From NCBI GenBank assembly GCA_046263055.1, contig JBHELO010000001.1:1-25393 (forward strand): 25,393 nt of DNA, read 5' to 3'. This document shows positions 6,598 through 14,168 of the stretch, one piece after another. The notes beneath the pieces were generated by a model that was not told the DNA's origin, made no database searches, and saw only the letters and a program-made list of their open reading frames with translations. The DNA comes from DATAQC01 sp046263055. GTDB taxonomy: Bacteria; Actinomycetota; Acidimicrobiia; Acidimicrobiales; AC-14. Position numbers and translations under genes: made by a program. Position 1 is the stretch's first letter; each line of letters begins with the position of its first letter.

Positions 6598-7011
6598 TCA
6601 GGCGGCGTCGGCTCGGGGGTGGCCCTGGGGGTTGGCGTCCAGGAAGAGCAGGAACTCACGGGCGTCGGCCACCTGGCCCAGCTCCCACCGCCAGCGGGCG
6701 AGGACGGGCTCGTCGTCGGCCACCGCGCCCCAGGTGAACGGTGCCCGGTAGGGCAGCCACGGCTGGCTCCCGAACAGGGCCACGAACGCCGGATGGGTGG
6801 CCCATGCCCGGGTGACCACGGCGGTGGCCGGCGAGCACGGGCAGTGGTGGCGGAAGACCACCCAGCCGGTGACGCCCGTGTCGTCGCGCTCGACGTCGGC
6901 GCTCACCACCCGCTCCAACTCGAGCGCCCGGCCACACGCCGAGCACCCGAAGACCGCCGACACCAGGCCGTGCGCCGGACGCCGCCGACGCTCGACGCCG
7001 CGAGCGAACAT
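6598..7011 (-). CDS. hypothetical protein with a CxxC / HHCxC cysteine cluster
   Basis: I do not recognise this 137-residue protein. Near the N-terminus it has Cys23-x2-Cys26, then His55-His56-Cys57-x-Cys59, a plausible zinc ribbon. An aromatic-rich half follows (QPWLPYRAPFTWG, LARWRWELGQV). There is no signal peptide or membrane segment. The ATG at 7011 is chosen because GGAGGA lies 6 nt upstream; the ATG at 7017 touches that sequence and the GTG at 7056 lacks a ribosome-binding site. It lies 115 nt downstream of the TetR gene on the same strand and may be read from its own promoter, a TATAGA box at 7094-7089. Function unknown. Confidence 0.65.
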   Translation of the reverse strand: MFARGVERRRRPAHGLVSAVFGCSACGRALELERVVSADVERDDTGVTGWVVFRHHCPCSPATAVVTRAWATHPAFVALFGSQPWLPYRAPFTWGAVADDEPVLARWRWELGQVADAREFLLFLDANPQGHPRADAA

Positions 7012-7088
7012 CTCCATTCCTCCGAGAGAAGACCCCCAGGTACCCGGTTCGGGCACCCTCTACAACCCCTCCAGACTCGGAGCGGCCC

Positions 7089-7098
7089 TCTATAGATA
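7089..7098 (-). promoter_or_regulatory. possible promoter -10 of the small Cys/His protein gene
   Basis: The minus strand reads TATCTATAGA, an unusually AT-rich decamer for this DNA, in the gap between the TetR stop and the small gene. TATAGA (7094-7089) would give a leader of about 70 nt ending in the GGAGGA ribosome-binding site. No convincing -35. Confidence 0.35.
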
Positions 7099-7126
7099 CA
7101 TCCAACCGCCGGACACGTTCCCGCGA

Positions 7127-7897
7127 TTACCGTCTTGACCCTTTGCGGACCGCTCCGATGCCCTCCAGCAGGAGGTCGGCCACCCGTTCGGGCAGGTCGT
7201 CGTCGATGGCCCGGCCGGTGACCAGGAGGCGGTGCTGGAAGACGGCCACCGTGACGTCCACGACCAAGTCGAGGTCGACGTCGGGGCGGACCTCGCCCCG
7301 CTCGATCCCCCGGCGGAGCGAGTCCACCACGAGCGCCCGGCGGGGCTCGACGAACTCCTGGCGGAAGGCACGGGCCAGGTCGGGGTTGCGGGAGAACTCG
7401 GCCAGCAGGCCGGGCATGACTCGCCCTCCCTGCGAGCGCCGGAGCTTGTCGACCACCTGGCGCATGAAGGCCACCAGGTCGCCCCGGACGGTGCCGGTGT
7501 CGGGCACCGCCTCCGGGTCGGTGTGCAGCCGGTGGAGGGCGTGCACGACGAGGTCGGACTTGCAGGGCCATCGGCGGTAGACGGTGGCCTTGCCGACCCC
7601 CGCCCGGCTGGCCACGCCCTCCATGCTCAGGCCGGCGTAGCCCTCGTCGGCCAGTATCTCGATGGCCGCCGACAGGATGGCCCGGTCGGCCTCGGCGCTG
7701 CGGGGCCGGCCCGGGCGGTGCTCCCCGCCGGCGCACGGGTCGGCCTGCGAGGCGCCGGCCGGCGTGCCGGCCGTCGCCGACGGCTCGACCGCCCCGCCCG
7801 ACGGCTCCGTCCCGCCAGGGGCGTCGTGTGCGCCGGACGCCTCGTCCCCGAAGACGTCGACCCCCGGCCCGGGGGCCACCGTGCCGGCCGCGTCCAC
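7127..7897 (-). CDS. TetR/AcrR-family transcriptional regulator
   Basis: Residues 66-115 of this 256-residue protein form a standard TetR DNA-binding domain (AILSAAIEILADEGYAGLS, VASRAGVGKATVYRRW) followed by a helical ligand-binding domain. The first ~65 residues are a Gly/Ala/Pro/acidic tail absent from most family members. The GTG at 7897 starts 1 nt after the MFS stop codon and has GGGAG 6 nt upstream, so the two genes are translationally linked; a later start that trims the tail cannot be excluded. The partner gene is a DHA2-type exporter, so this is probably the local repressor of the exporter operon and of itself. The paired 23-bp inverted repeats at 9571-9641 are its likely operators; the inducer is unknown. 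Confidence 0.87.
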   Translation of the reverse strand: MDAAGTVAPGPGVDVFGDEASGAHDAPGGTEPSGGAVEPSATAGTPAGASQADPCAGGEHRPGRPRSAEADRAILSAAIEILADEGYAGLSMEGVASRAGVGKATVYRRWPCKSDLVVHALHRLHTDPEAVPDTGTVRGDLVAFMRQVVDKLRRSQGGRVMPGLLAEFSRNPDLARAFRQEFVEPRRALVVDSLRRGIERGEVRPDVDLDLVVDVTVAVFQHRLLVTGRAIDDDLPERVADLLLEGIGAVRKGSRR

Positions 7898-7898
7898 G

Positions 7899-9518
7899 TC
7901 AGGCTCCCGCCGGCTCGAGGGCGTCCAGGTCGTCGTCGCCGGGGTCGGGGTCCGCCACCGTCCCCACCGGCGATGCGGCCACCGTGGCCCCCGCCGGCAC
8001 GGCCGGCTCGGGGGCCCGGGCGGGCAGGAAGAACACGGCGATGAAAGCACCGGCCAGGGCGGCGACGGCCGCCACCACGACCGCCGGCGCCATGGCCTGC
8101 ACGTAGGCGGCCCGGGCGGCGGTGGCCAGGGCCCGGCCCGGCGCCCCGCCGACCCGGCCGGCCACTGCCACTGCGGCGCCGATCGAGTCGCGGGCGGCGC
8201 TGGCCGCCGGCCCGCCCACGCCGCGGGCCCGGAAGGCGTCGACCACCCGCGACCCGTACGAGGAGGACACCAGGCTGCCGAGGATGGCCACGCCCAGGGC
8301 GCCGCCCACCTGGCGGGTGGTGTCATTGACGGCCGAGCCCACGCCCGCCTTGCCGAGGGGCAGGGAGCCCATGATCGACTCGGTGGCGGGGGCCATGGTG
8401 AAGCCCATCCCCAGGCCCATCACCAACAGGCTGGCCAGCACCGGCCCGTAGCCCGAGGTGGCCGACAGGGCGGCCATGAGGCCCAGCCCGGTGGCCACCG
8501 CCAGCAGGCCGCCGGCCACCACCGCCTTGGTGCCGATCCGCTCGACCACCCGGGCGCTCAGCGGTGCGGCCACCATGAGCACGCCGGCGATGGGGATGAG
8601 GCCGGCCCCCGCCTTGAGGGCGCTGTAGCCGAGCACCACCTGGAGGTACTGGGTGAGCAGGAACAGGGCGCCGAACAGGGCGAAGAAGGTGAGGGTGATG
8701 GCCAGGCTGGCGGCCGTGAACCGGGGGTTGTCGAAGAAGTGGACGTCGAGCATGGGGTGGTCGGTGTGCAGCTCCCAGGCCACGAACGCCCCCAGCAGGA
8801 CGGCGCCCACCGCGAAGGCGGCGAGGGTGGTGGCGTCCGTCCACCCGTAGGTGGGCGCCTCGATGATGCCGTAGAGCAGGGCGGTGAGCCCGGCGATGGA
8901 CAGCCCCGCCCCGACCGGGTCGAGCCGGGGGGCGGCCGGGTCCTTGGACGTGGGGACGAAGAGGCGACCGCCCACCAGGGCGGCGGTGACGATGGGGAGG
9001 TTGACCATGAACACCGACGACCACGAGAAGTGCTCCAGCAGCCACCCACCGGCGATGGGACCGAAGGCGATGCCCATGGCCGAGAAGCCGGCCCACACGG
9101 CGATGGCCCGGGCCCGCTCGGCAGGCACGGTGAACACGTTGGTCAGGATGGACAGGGTGGCAGGCATGATGAACGCCCCGCCCACGCCCATCAGGCAGCG
9201 GGTGGCGATGAGCTGGGCCGGCGTCCCCGACAGGGCCGACAGCAGCGAGCCGGCGCCGAAGACCACCAGCCCGAAGGTGAGCGCCCCCCGGCGGCCGAAC
9301 CGGTCACCCAGGCTACCGGCGGTGAGCAGCAGCCCGGCGAACACCAGGGTGTAGCCGTCGACGATCCACTGGAGCTGGGTGGTGGTGGCGTGCAGCTCCC
9401 GGGTGAGGGTGGGCAGGGCCACGTTGAGGATGGTGTTGTCGACGCCGATGACCAGGAGGCTCATGCAGAGCACTCCGAGGGTCCACCACCGTCGGGCGTA
9501 GATCGCTGCTGCGTCCAT
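7899..9518 (-). CDS. MFS drug exporter, DHA2 (EmrB/QacA) family
   Basis: This 539-residue membrane protein has the length and about 14 hydrophobic segments of DHA2 proton antiporters. Signatures include LLVIGVDNTILNVALP (21-36), WIVDGYTLVFAGLLLTAG (51-68), motif A GSLGDRFGRR (68-77) and the antiporter motif C region GIAFGPIAGGWL. The C-terminal ~40 residues form an acidic, Ala/Pro-rich cytoplasmic tail. It likely exports a lipophilic or cationic compound from the cytoplasm. The ATG at 9518 has GAGAGG just upstream. It is the first gene of the operon with the TetR regulator. The promoter with TTGCGT and TACAGT at 9600-9628 is flanked by two operator-like palindromes. Substrate cannot be told from sequence. 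Confidence 0.92.
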   Translation of the reverse strand: MDAAAIYARRWWTLGVLCMSLLVIGVDNTILNVALPTLTRELHATTTQLQWIVDGYTLVFAGLLLTAGSLGDRFGRRGALTFGLVVFGAGSLLSALSGTPAQLIATRCLMGVGGAFIMPATLSILTNVFTVPAERARAIAVWAGFSAMGIAFGPIAGGWLLEHFSWSSVFMVNLPIVTAALVGGRLFVPTSKDPAAPRLDPVGAGLSIAGLTALLYGIIEAPTYGWTDATTLAAFAVGAVLLGAFVAWELHTDHPMLDVHFFDNPRFTAASLAITLTFFALFGALFLLTQYLQVVLGYSALKAGAGLIPIAGVLMVAAPLSARVVERIGTKAVVAGGLLAVATGLGLMAALSATSGYGPVLASLLVMGLGMGFTMAPATESIMGSLPLGKAGVGSAVNDTTRQVGGALGVAILGSLVSSSYGSRVVDAFRARGVGGPAASAARDSIGAAVAVAGRVGGAPGRALATAARAAYVQAMAPAVVVAAVAALAGAFIAVFFLPARAPEPAVPAGATVAASPVGTVADPDPGDDDLDALEPAGA

Positions 9519-9570
9519 GGGCTCCTCTCCAGAGGTGGGGGCGGGCCGCCGCCGGTCCCGCCCGCCGTTG

Positions 9571-9593
9571 CGATACGAGGCCGTCCCGTTTCG
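9571..9593. promoter_or_regulatory. operator-like inverted repeat 1 (TetR/MFS operon)
   Basis: CGATACG-N9-CGTTTCG, arms pairing 6 of 7. It covers the expected +1 to about +23 of the MFS-TetR transcript. Same arm sequence and same 9-nt spacer as repeat 2. Confidence 0.65.
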
Positions 9594-9599
9594 AGTTGT

Positions 9600-9628
9600 A
9601 CTGTAGGCCCTCCGAGAACGAAACGCAA
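9600..9628 (-). promoter_or_regulatory. promoter of the MFS-TetR operon
   Basis: On the minus strand, TTGCGT (9628-9623) is followed after 17 nt by TACAGT (9605-9600), giving a start near 9593 and a leader of about 75 nt. The -35 lies inside operator 2 and the start site abuts operator 1, as expected for TetR-type repression. Confidence 0.6.
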
Positions 9629-9641
9629 CCGTTCCGTATCG
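9619..9641. promoter_or_regulatory. operator-like inverted repeat 2 (TetR/MFS operon)
   Basis: CGAAACG-N9-CGTATCG, the counterpart of the repeat at 9571-9593 with identical geometry and 48 bp centre-to-centre distance. It overlaps the -35 element. Confidence 0.65.
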
Positions 9642-9681
9642 GTTCGTCGGGGAACCGGGGGGACGCCTCGACTCGTCTCAT

Positions 9682-9723
9682 CCCCGGGGCCATCACCCTG
9701 GGGCACTCACCCGGGGCCATCAA
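9682..9723. repeat. three tandem 14-bp imperfect repeats upstream of the lipoprotein gene
   Basis: Units at 9682-9695, 9696-9709 and 9710-9723 follow the pattern CCC-(C/T)-GGGGC-CATCA. The first and third share 13 identical bases (CCCGGGGCCATCA). They end 14 bp before the TAGGCT -10 box, a position suited to an activator or repressor, but they may be a neutral duplication. Confidence 0.5.
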
Positions 9724-9736
9724 CCGAGGCCACCCG

Positions 9737-9742
9737 TAGGCT
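9737..9742 (+). promoter_or_regulatory. -10 box of the lipoprotein gene (leaderless type)
   Basis: TAGGCT 5 nt before the ATG at 9748. There is no Shine-Dalgarno before this ATG. Confidence 0.45.
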
Positions 9743-9747
9743 GGCGC

Positions 9748-10449
9748 ATGGAGGGGATCGCGATGAGGAGCAGGGTCCGGACGCTGGCGGCGGGGTTGAG
9801 CGTGGTCGCCATGGCGGCAGCCTGCGGATCGGGCGGCGGCACCCGGTCCGCGACGGCGGCCGCCCGCCACGCCGCCGGCACCGTCCCCACCACCGCGGCC
9901 GTCCCCACCACCGCCGCCACCGGCAGCGGTGACGCCACCTCCCCGACCACCGCCGCCGCCGGAGGGTCGGCGGCCGGAGGGTCCTCCTCGGGCGGCACCA
10001 CCTCCGGTGCTCCGCCCACCACCGTGGCGCCGGCTCCCACCACCGTCGCCCCGCCCGCCGACGCCGGGAGCCTCTCCTTCGCCGACGCCTGGAGCCGACG
10101 CGACCAACTGGTGGGCCAGTCCGTGTCCATCCGGGGCCGGGCCGTGTTCACCCTGGTGTGCCCGCCGCCGCTTCCCGGGGCGGGGGCGGCGCCCAGTTGC
10201 GTGGCCACCGGCTACCTCACCGAGCCCGCCACCACCGACCTGCCCACCTACGAGCAGCGCCCGGCCTTCCCCCTGCTCGAGGGGGGGGCGACGGTGGGGT
10301 GCAGCGCCGACACCCAGGCCGGCCTCTCCTGCAAGGGCTGGGAGGACCAGCAGCTCTACGCGGTGAGGGGTACAGTCACCCACGAGGTCACCGGCGGCCG
10401 GCCCACCTCCACCATTGTGGTGGATGTCGCATCAAAGCAGGTGCTGTAG
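9748..10449 (+). CDS. secreted lipoprotein with Thr/Ala/Pro-rich linker
   Basis: The 233-residue precursor has a basic N-terminus (MRSRVR from residue 6), a hydrophobic core and a lipobox-like MAAAC with Cys26 as the presumed lipidated residue. A low-complexity Thr/Ala/Pro/Gly/Ser linker runs to about residue 106, followed by a compact ~125-residue domain with four cysteines (VCPP, PSCVA, GCSA, SCKG). The paired segments GQSVSIRGRAV and LYAVRGTV resemble strands of a small OB-like beta-barrel, but I cannot name the family. It is probably anchored on the outer face of the membrane. ATG 9748 follows a TAGGCT box by 5 nt; Met6 (9763) is an alternative start. The large secreted protein gene follows on the same strand after 60 nt. 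Confidence 0.75.
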   Translation: MEGIAMRSRVRTLAAGLSVVAMAAACGSGGGTRSATAAARHAAGTVPTTAAVPTTAATGSGDATSPTTAAAGGSAAGGSSSGGTTSGAPPTTVAPAPTTVAPPADAGSLSFADAWSRRDQLVGQSVSIRGRAVFTLVCPPPLPGAGAAPSCVATGYLTEPATTDLPTYEQRPAFPLLEGGATVGCSADTQAGLSCKGWEDQQLYAVRGTVTHEVTGGRPTSTIVVDVASKQVL

Positions 10450-10467
10450 GGCTCTAGGGGGTTGGGA

Positions 10468-10490
10468 GGCGGGGCCGGTCGGCCCCCGCC
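10468..10490 (+). terminator. GC hairpin after the lipoprotein gene
   Basis: GGCGGGGCCG pairs with CGGCCCCCGCC around a GT loop, 18 nt past the lipoprotein stop and just before the next gene's Shine-Dalgarno. It could be a terminator or an attenuating hairpin in the leader of the secreted-protein gene. No U-tract. Confidence 0.4.
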
Positions 10491-10509
10491 CAAAGGGGAG
10501 GGGAATCTC

Positions 10510-13500
10510 GTGGGTCGTCGTCGACTGGCGGCCGTGGGCCGCGCCGCGCTGTGCTCGTTGCTCACCGTGTCCGCCGCGGTGGCGGGCGCCGTGGGCCACC
10601 TGTCGCCGGCGGGGGCGGCGCTCCCGGTGATCTCCGCCACCTGGGTGGCCCAGGGCCAGGCGCCCGCCACCGGCGGCCAGAGCGAGAACCTGAACGCCCA
10701 GAACAACCCGGTGGCAGGGTCGGTGCGGGCGGTGGCCGTCTCCCCCACCAACGCCAACACCGTGTGGGTCGGCGCCGTCAACGGTGGCATATGGAAGACC
10801 ACCAACGCCCTCAACGCCAACCCCACCTGGACGCCGGAGACCGACCAGGCCCAGAGCCTGAGCATCGGCGCCCTCGACCTCGACCCCACCGACGGCGCCC
10901 ATCAGACCCTGGTGGCCGGCAACGGGCGCTGGAGCTCGTTCAACGGCACCGGCGGGGCGCTGGCCGGGGTGCTGCGCACCACCAACGGCGGCACGTCGTG
11001 GGCCGACCCGGGCTCGGCCGGCCTCAGCGGCGTGAACATCTCGTCGGTGGCACCCCGGGGCGCCACCATCGTGGTGGCCGCCACCGGCGCCTCGGGCGGC
11101 ATCTGGCGCAGCACCGACACCGGCGCCACCTTCACCAGGATCTCCGGGAACGGCACCTCCGGCCTGCCCTTCGGCAGCGTGTTCAACATGGAGGGCGACC
11201 CGTCAAACACCAACCGGCTCTTCGCCGGTGTGGCCGGGTCCGGCGTCTTCCGCAGCACCGACGCGGGCGCCACCTGGACGGGCGCGGGCGGTACCAACTT
11301 CGGCCTCGGCACCACGGTGGTCAACGGCACGACCAGCAACATCCGGGTGGCCGTCAACCCGGCGGGCACCGCCTTGTACGCCGGTGTGGTCAACAGCGGC
11401 CGGCTGGCCGGCCTGTTCCGATCCACCGACCAGGGCGGCACCTGGACCGCCCTCGACATCCCCCAGACCAACGAGGGGGGCGTCACCGTGGGCCTCCAGC
11501 CCGACGACCAGAGCAATCCCGACGAGGAGGGCCCCGGCGGCCAGGGCGGCACCCACTTCTCGATCGTCGCCGACCCGACCAACGCCAACCTGGTGTACCT
11601 GGGCGGCGACCGCCAGCCCACCAACCCCGGTCCCGACGGCATCCTCGGCAACGCCGACGACACCTTCCCGAACTCGATCGGCGCCAAGAACTTCAGTGGC
11701 CGCCTGTTCCGCTGCAACGCCACGCTGGCCACCGGCAGCCAGTGCACGCCGATCACCCACAACGGCACCGCCAACAGCACCGCGCCCCACGCCGACTCCC
11801 GTGACCTCGCGTTCGACCCCGGCGGCCGCCTGCTGGAGACCGACGACGGCGGCATCTACCGCCAGAGCAAGCCCTCCACCACCACCGGTGACTGGACGTC
11901 GGTGAACGGGAACCTGGACGTCACCGAGCACCACGACTGCGGCTACGACCACGTGAGCCACGTCATCATCTGCGGCAACCAGGACACCGGCGTGACCGAG
12001 CAGCCGTCGCAGAACGCCACCGTGTGGCGGGCCGTCACCCAGGCCGACGGCGGCCACGTGGCCGCCGACGACAGCGGCGCCTCCTCCATCCGCTACTTCA
12101 GCACCCAGAACCTCGGCGGCTTCCGCCGCCGCACGTGCGACGCCGCCAACAACTGCGCCAACGCCAACATCGGGGTGGTGGTGGCGGGCACCGGCGGCAA
12201 GACGATCTTCCAGGTGGACTCACCGCCGTTCGTCACGCCCTACGCCATCAACACCATCGACCCCACCCGCATGGTGCTCGGTACGGGCAACCTGTACGAG
12301 TCCACCGACCGGGGTGACAACCTCACCAACCTGGGCTCGAGCTTCGGCAGCCCGACCCAGGCCATCGTGTACGGCGGCGTGTCGGGCGGCGTGGACAACG
12401 CCGACATCCTGTGGCTGGGCACCAGCAGCGGTCTGTTCCTGCGCACCACCAACGGCGGCACCATCAGCCAGGTCAACGCCTACCCCGGCGGCCGACCGGT
12501 GGACATCGTGGTCGACCCCACCGAGTGGCGCGACGCCTGGGTCACCGACGGGTCGAAGGTCTTCCGTACCCTGGACGCCGGCGCCACCTGGACCGACGTC
12601 ACCGGTGACGTGGGCACCGCCTCTCCGGGCGTGCTGCGCAGCCTCTCGTTCATCCCCGCCTCGGGCTTCAAGCTGGTGGCCCTGGGCACCGATACCGGCG
12701 TGTTCGTGCAGAAGACGACCAACCCCGGCGGCTGGGGCCGCCTGGGCACCAACCTGCCCCGCACCCTCGCCTTCGACCTCGAATACGACGCCACCGACAA
12801 CGTGCTGCTGGTGGGTACCCTGGGCCGCGGCGCCTGGAAGCTGTCCAACGCCAACGCCGTCGCCCTGGCTGCCGCCGACCTGGGCGTGGTCAAGTCGTCG
12901 GCCCCCGAACCGGTGGCCGCCGGCAACCTGGTGACCTACACCCTCACCGTCTCCAACGCCGGGCCCGCGTCGGCGCCCGAGGTGATCGTGACCGACACCC
13001 TGCCGCTCGGGGTCGGCTTCGTGTCGAGCGACGCCGGCTGCACGGCCGACTCCCCGCCCGCCGGCACCGCCCAGACGGTGACCTGCAACCTGGGCGTCGT
13101 GGACCCCGGCAACCCTAACGCCGGCCAGGCCCGCACCTTCCACGTCACCGCCCGGGTGGCGGCCGCCACGCCCGTGGGAGCGACGCTCACCAACACCGCC
13201 ACCGTGGACGGGCTGGTGGCCGACGCCACGCCGGCCAACAACTCGGCCAGCGCGACGAGCCACGTGGCCAAGGACGCCACCGTGATCGCCCTCGCCAGCT
13301 CCGCCCCGTCGTCCGACTTCGGCACGGGCGTCACCTTCACCGCCACCGTCAGCCCCACGCCGGCCCCCGGCGCCGCCGCCCCCGGCGGCGCAGGCGTGAC
13401 CTTCAGCCTGGACGGCACCGACGTGGCCACCGTTGCCCTCAACGGCGGGAGCCCGGGAGTGGCCGCCTTCGCCACCACCGGCATCCAGCCCGGGAGCCAC

Positions 13501-14106
13501 ACGGTGGGCGCCCGCTACTTGGGCGACGCCAACTTCAACGCCAGCGCCGCCGGGCCCGTCGGCCAGCAGGTGACGTGCGCCACCACCGTGAGCGGGTCGG
13601 TGCCCGGCGACCTCACCCTCACCCCCGGCTCGTGGTGCCTGCGGTCGGCGTCGGTCGGCGGCACGCTCACCGCCGCCGCCGGCGCCCGGGCCTACGTGGT
13701 GGCCTCGGTCGTCAGCCGGGACGTGGTGGCCGACGGCGTGGGGGCGTTCGCCATGTGCGGCACCTCGGTGCGGGGCAGCCTCACCGTGCGCAATGCCACC
13801 GGCTTCGTGGCCATCGGCGACCCCGGCATCTCCAGGTGCTCCGGCAACACGGTGAGCGGCACCGCCACCCTCGCCAACAACGCCGCCGGCGCCGAGCTCA
13901 GCTCCAACTGGTCGGGCGCGGTCACCGTCACCGGCACCACCGGAGCCGGTCCCTTCCCCGAGGACGCCGCCCCCGAGCTGGAGGGCAACCGGGTGTCGGG
14001 CAACCTGAGCTGCTCGGGCAACGCCCCGGCGCCCGTCAACGACGGCCGGCTCAACACCGTCATCGGCGGCGTGCGCACCGGCCCCCAGTGCGCGGGGGCG
14101 TTCTGA
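10510..14106 (+). CDS. large secreted protein: Asp-box propeller, DUF11, Ig-like and Cys-containing beta-repeat domains
   Basis: The 1198-residue product starts with a Sec-type signal peptide: basic GRRRLAAVGR, a hydrophobic stretch, and probable cleavage after SPAGA. Residues ~60-780 form a sortilin/sialidase-like beta-propeller with repeated Asp-box motifs (STDTGATF, STDAGATW, STDQGGTW, TLDAGATW, TTNGG). Within it lies a calcium-loop-like PDGILGNADDT. Residues ~789-917 are one DUF11 domain (LVTYTLTVSNAGP), ~924-1020 an Ig-like domain (GVTFTATVSP, GSHTVGARYLGDANF), and 1022-1198 a repetitive beta domain with six cysteines. There is no LPXTG sorting signal or membrane anchor, so it is exported or loosely wall-bound. 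No glycosidase catalytic residues are assignable; adhesion or polymer binding is inferred. The GTG at 10510 is chosen for the strong GGGGAGGGG about 6 nt upstream and the signal peptide that starts there. Confidence 0.87.
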   Translation: MGRRRLAAVGRAALCSLLTVSAAVAGAVGHLSPAGAALPVISATWVAQGQAPATGGQSENLNAQNNPVAGSVRAVAVSPTNANTVWVGAVNGGIWKTTNALNANPTWTPETDQAQSLSIGALDLDPTDGAHQTLVAGNGRWSSFNGTGGALAGVLRTTNGGTSWADPGSAGLSGVNISSVAPRGATIVVAATGASGGIWRSTDTGATFTRISGNGTSGLPFGSVFNMEGDPSNTNRLFAGVAGSGVFRSTDAGATWTGAGGTNFGLGTTVVNGTTSNIRVAVNPAGTALYAGVVNSGRLAGLFRSTDQGGTWTALDIPQTNEGGVTVGLQPDDQSNPDEEGPGGQGGTHFSIVADPTNANLVYLGGDRQPTNPGPDGILGNADDTFPNSIGAKNFSGRLFRCNATLATGSQCTPITHNGTANSTAPHADSRDLAFDPGGRLLETDDGGIYRQSKPSTTTGDWTSVNGNLDVTEHHDCGYDHVSHVIICGNQDTGVTEQPSQNATVWRAVTQADGGHVAADDSGASSIRYFSTQNLGGFRRRTCDAANNCANANIGVVVAGTGGKTIFQVDSPPFVTPYAINTIDPTRMVLGTGNLYESTDRGDNLTNLGSSFGSPTQAIVYGGVSGGVDNADILWLGTSSGLFLRTTNGGTISQVNAYPGGRPVDIVVDPTEWRDAWVTDGSKVFRTLDAGATWTDVTGDVGTASPGVLRSLSFIPASGFKLVALGTDTGVFVQKTTNPGGWGRLGTNLPRTLAFDLEYDATDNVLLVGTLGRGAWKLSNANAVALAAADLGVVKSSAPEPVAAGNLVTYTLTVSNAGPASAPEVIVTDTLPLGVGFVSSDAGCTADSPPAGTAQTVTCNLGVVDPGNPNAGQARTFHVTARVAAATPVGATLTNTATVDGLVADATPANNSASATSHVAKDATVIALASSAPSSDFGTGVTFTATVSPTPAPGAAAPGGAGVTFSLDGTDVATVALNGGSPGVAAFATTGIQPGSHTVGARYLGDANFNASAAGPVGQQVTCATTVSGSVPGDLTLTPGSWCLRSASVGGTLTAAAGARAYVVASVVSRDVVADGVGAFAMCGTSVRGSLTVRNATGFVAIGDPGISRCSGNTVSGTATLANNAAGAELSSNWSGAVTVTGTTGAGPFPEDAAPELEGNRVSGNLSCSGNAPAPVNDGRLNTVIGGVRTGPQCAGAF

Positions 14107-14118
14107 GGCGGCCCCCGG

Positions 14119-14162
14119 CGGCGTCGAGGTGACCGGCCTGAAGGGTCGTCACCTCGACGCCG
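14119..14162. terminator. 15-bp perfect hairpin between convergent genes
   Basis: Arms 14119-14133 and 14148-14162 are perfectly complementary over 15 bp with a 14-nt loop. It lies between the stop of the secreted protein (+) and the stop of the aminotransferase (-). A bidirectional terminator without a U-tract is the natural reading. Confidence 0.7.
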
Positions 14163-14168
14163 AGGGCC

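Noticed and set aside
6497..6751. A plus-strand frame starting with Thr and Ala runs.
   Set aside because: The runs are the translated trinucleotide repeat, and the rest is antisense to the Cys/His protein gene, which has a proper ribosome-binding site.
9461..9706. Minus-strand 81-codon frame over the MFS promoter.
   Set aside because: It covers the operators and the -35/-10 elements and overlaps the MFS start; no motif and no ribosome-binding site.
14119..14162. Attachment site or insertion-element end.
   Set aside because: The long perfect inverted repeat sits exactly between two convergent stop codons and there is no integrase or transposase in the window; a terminator explains it.
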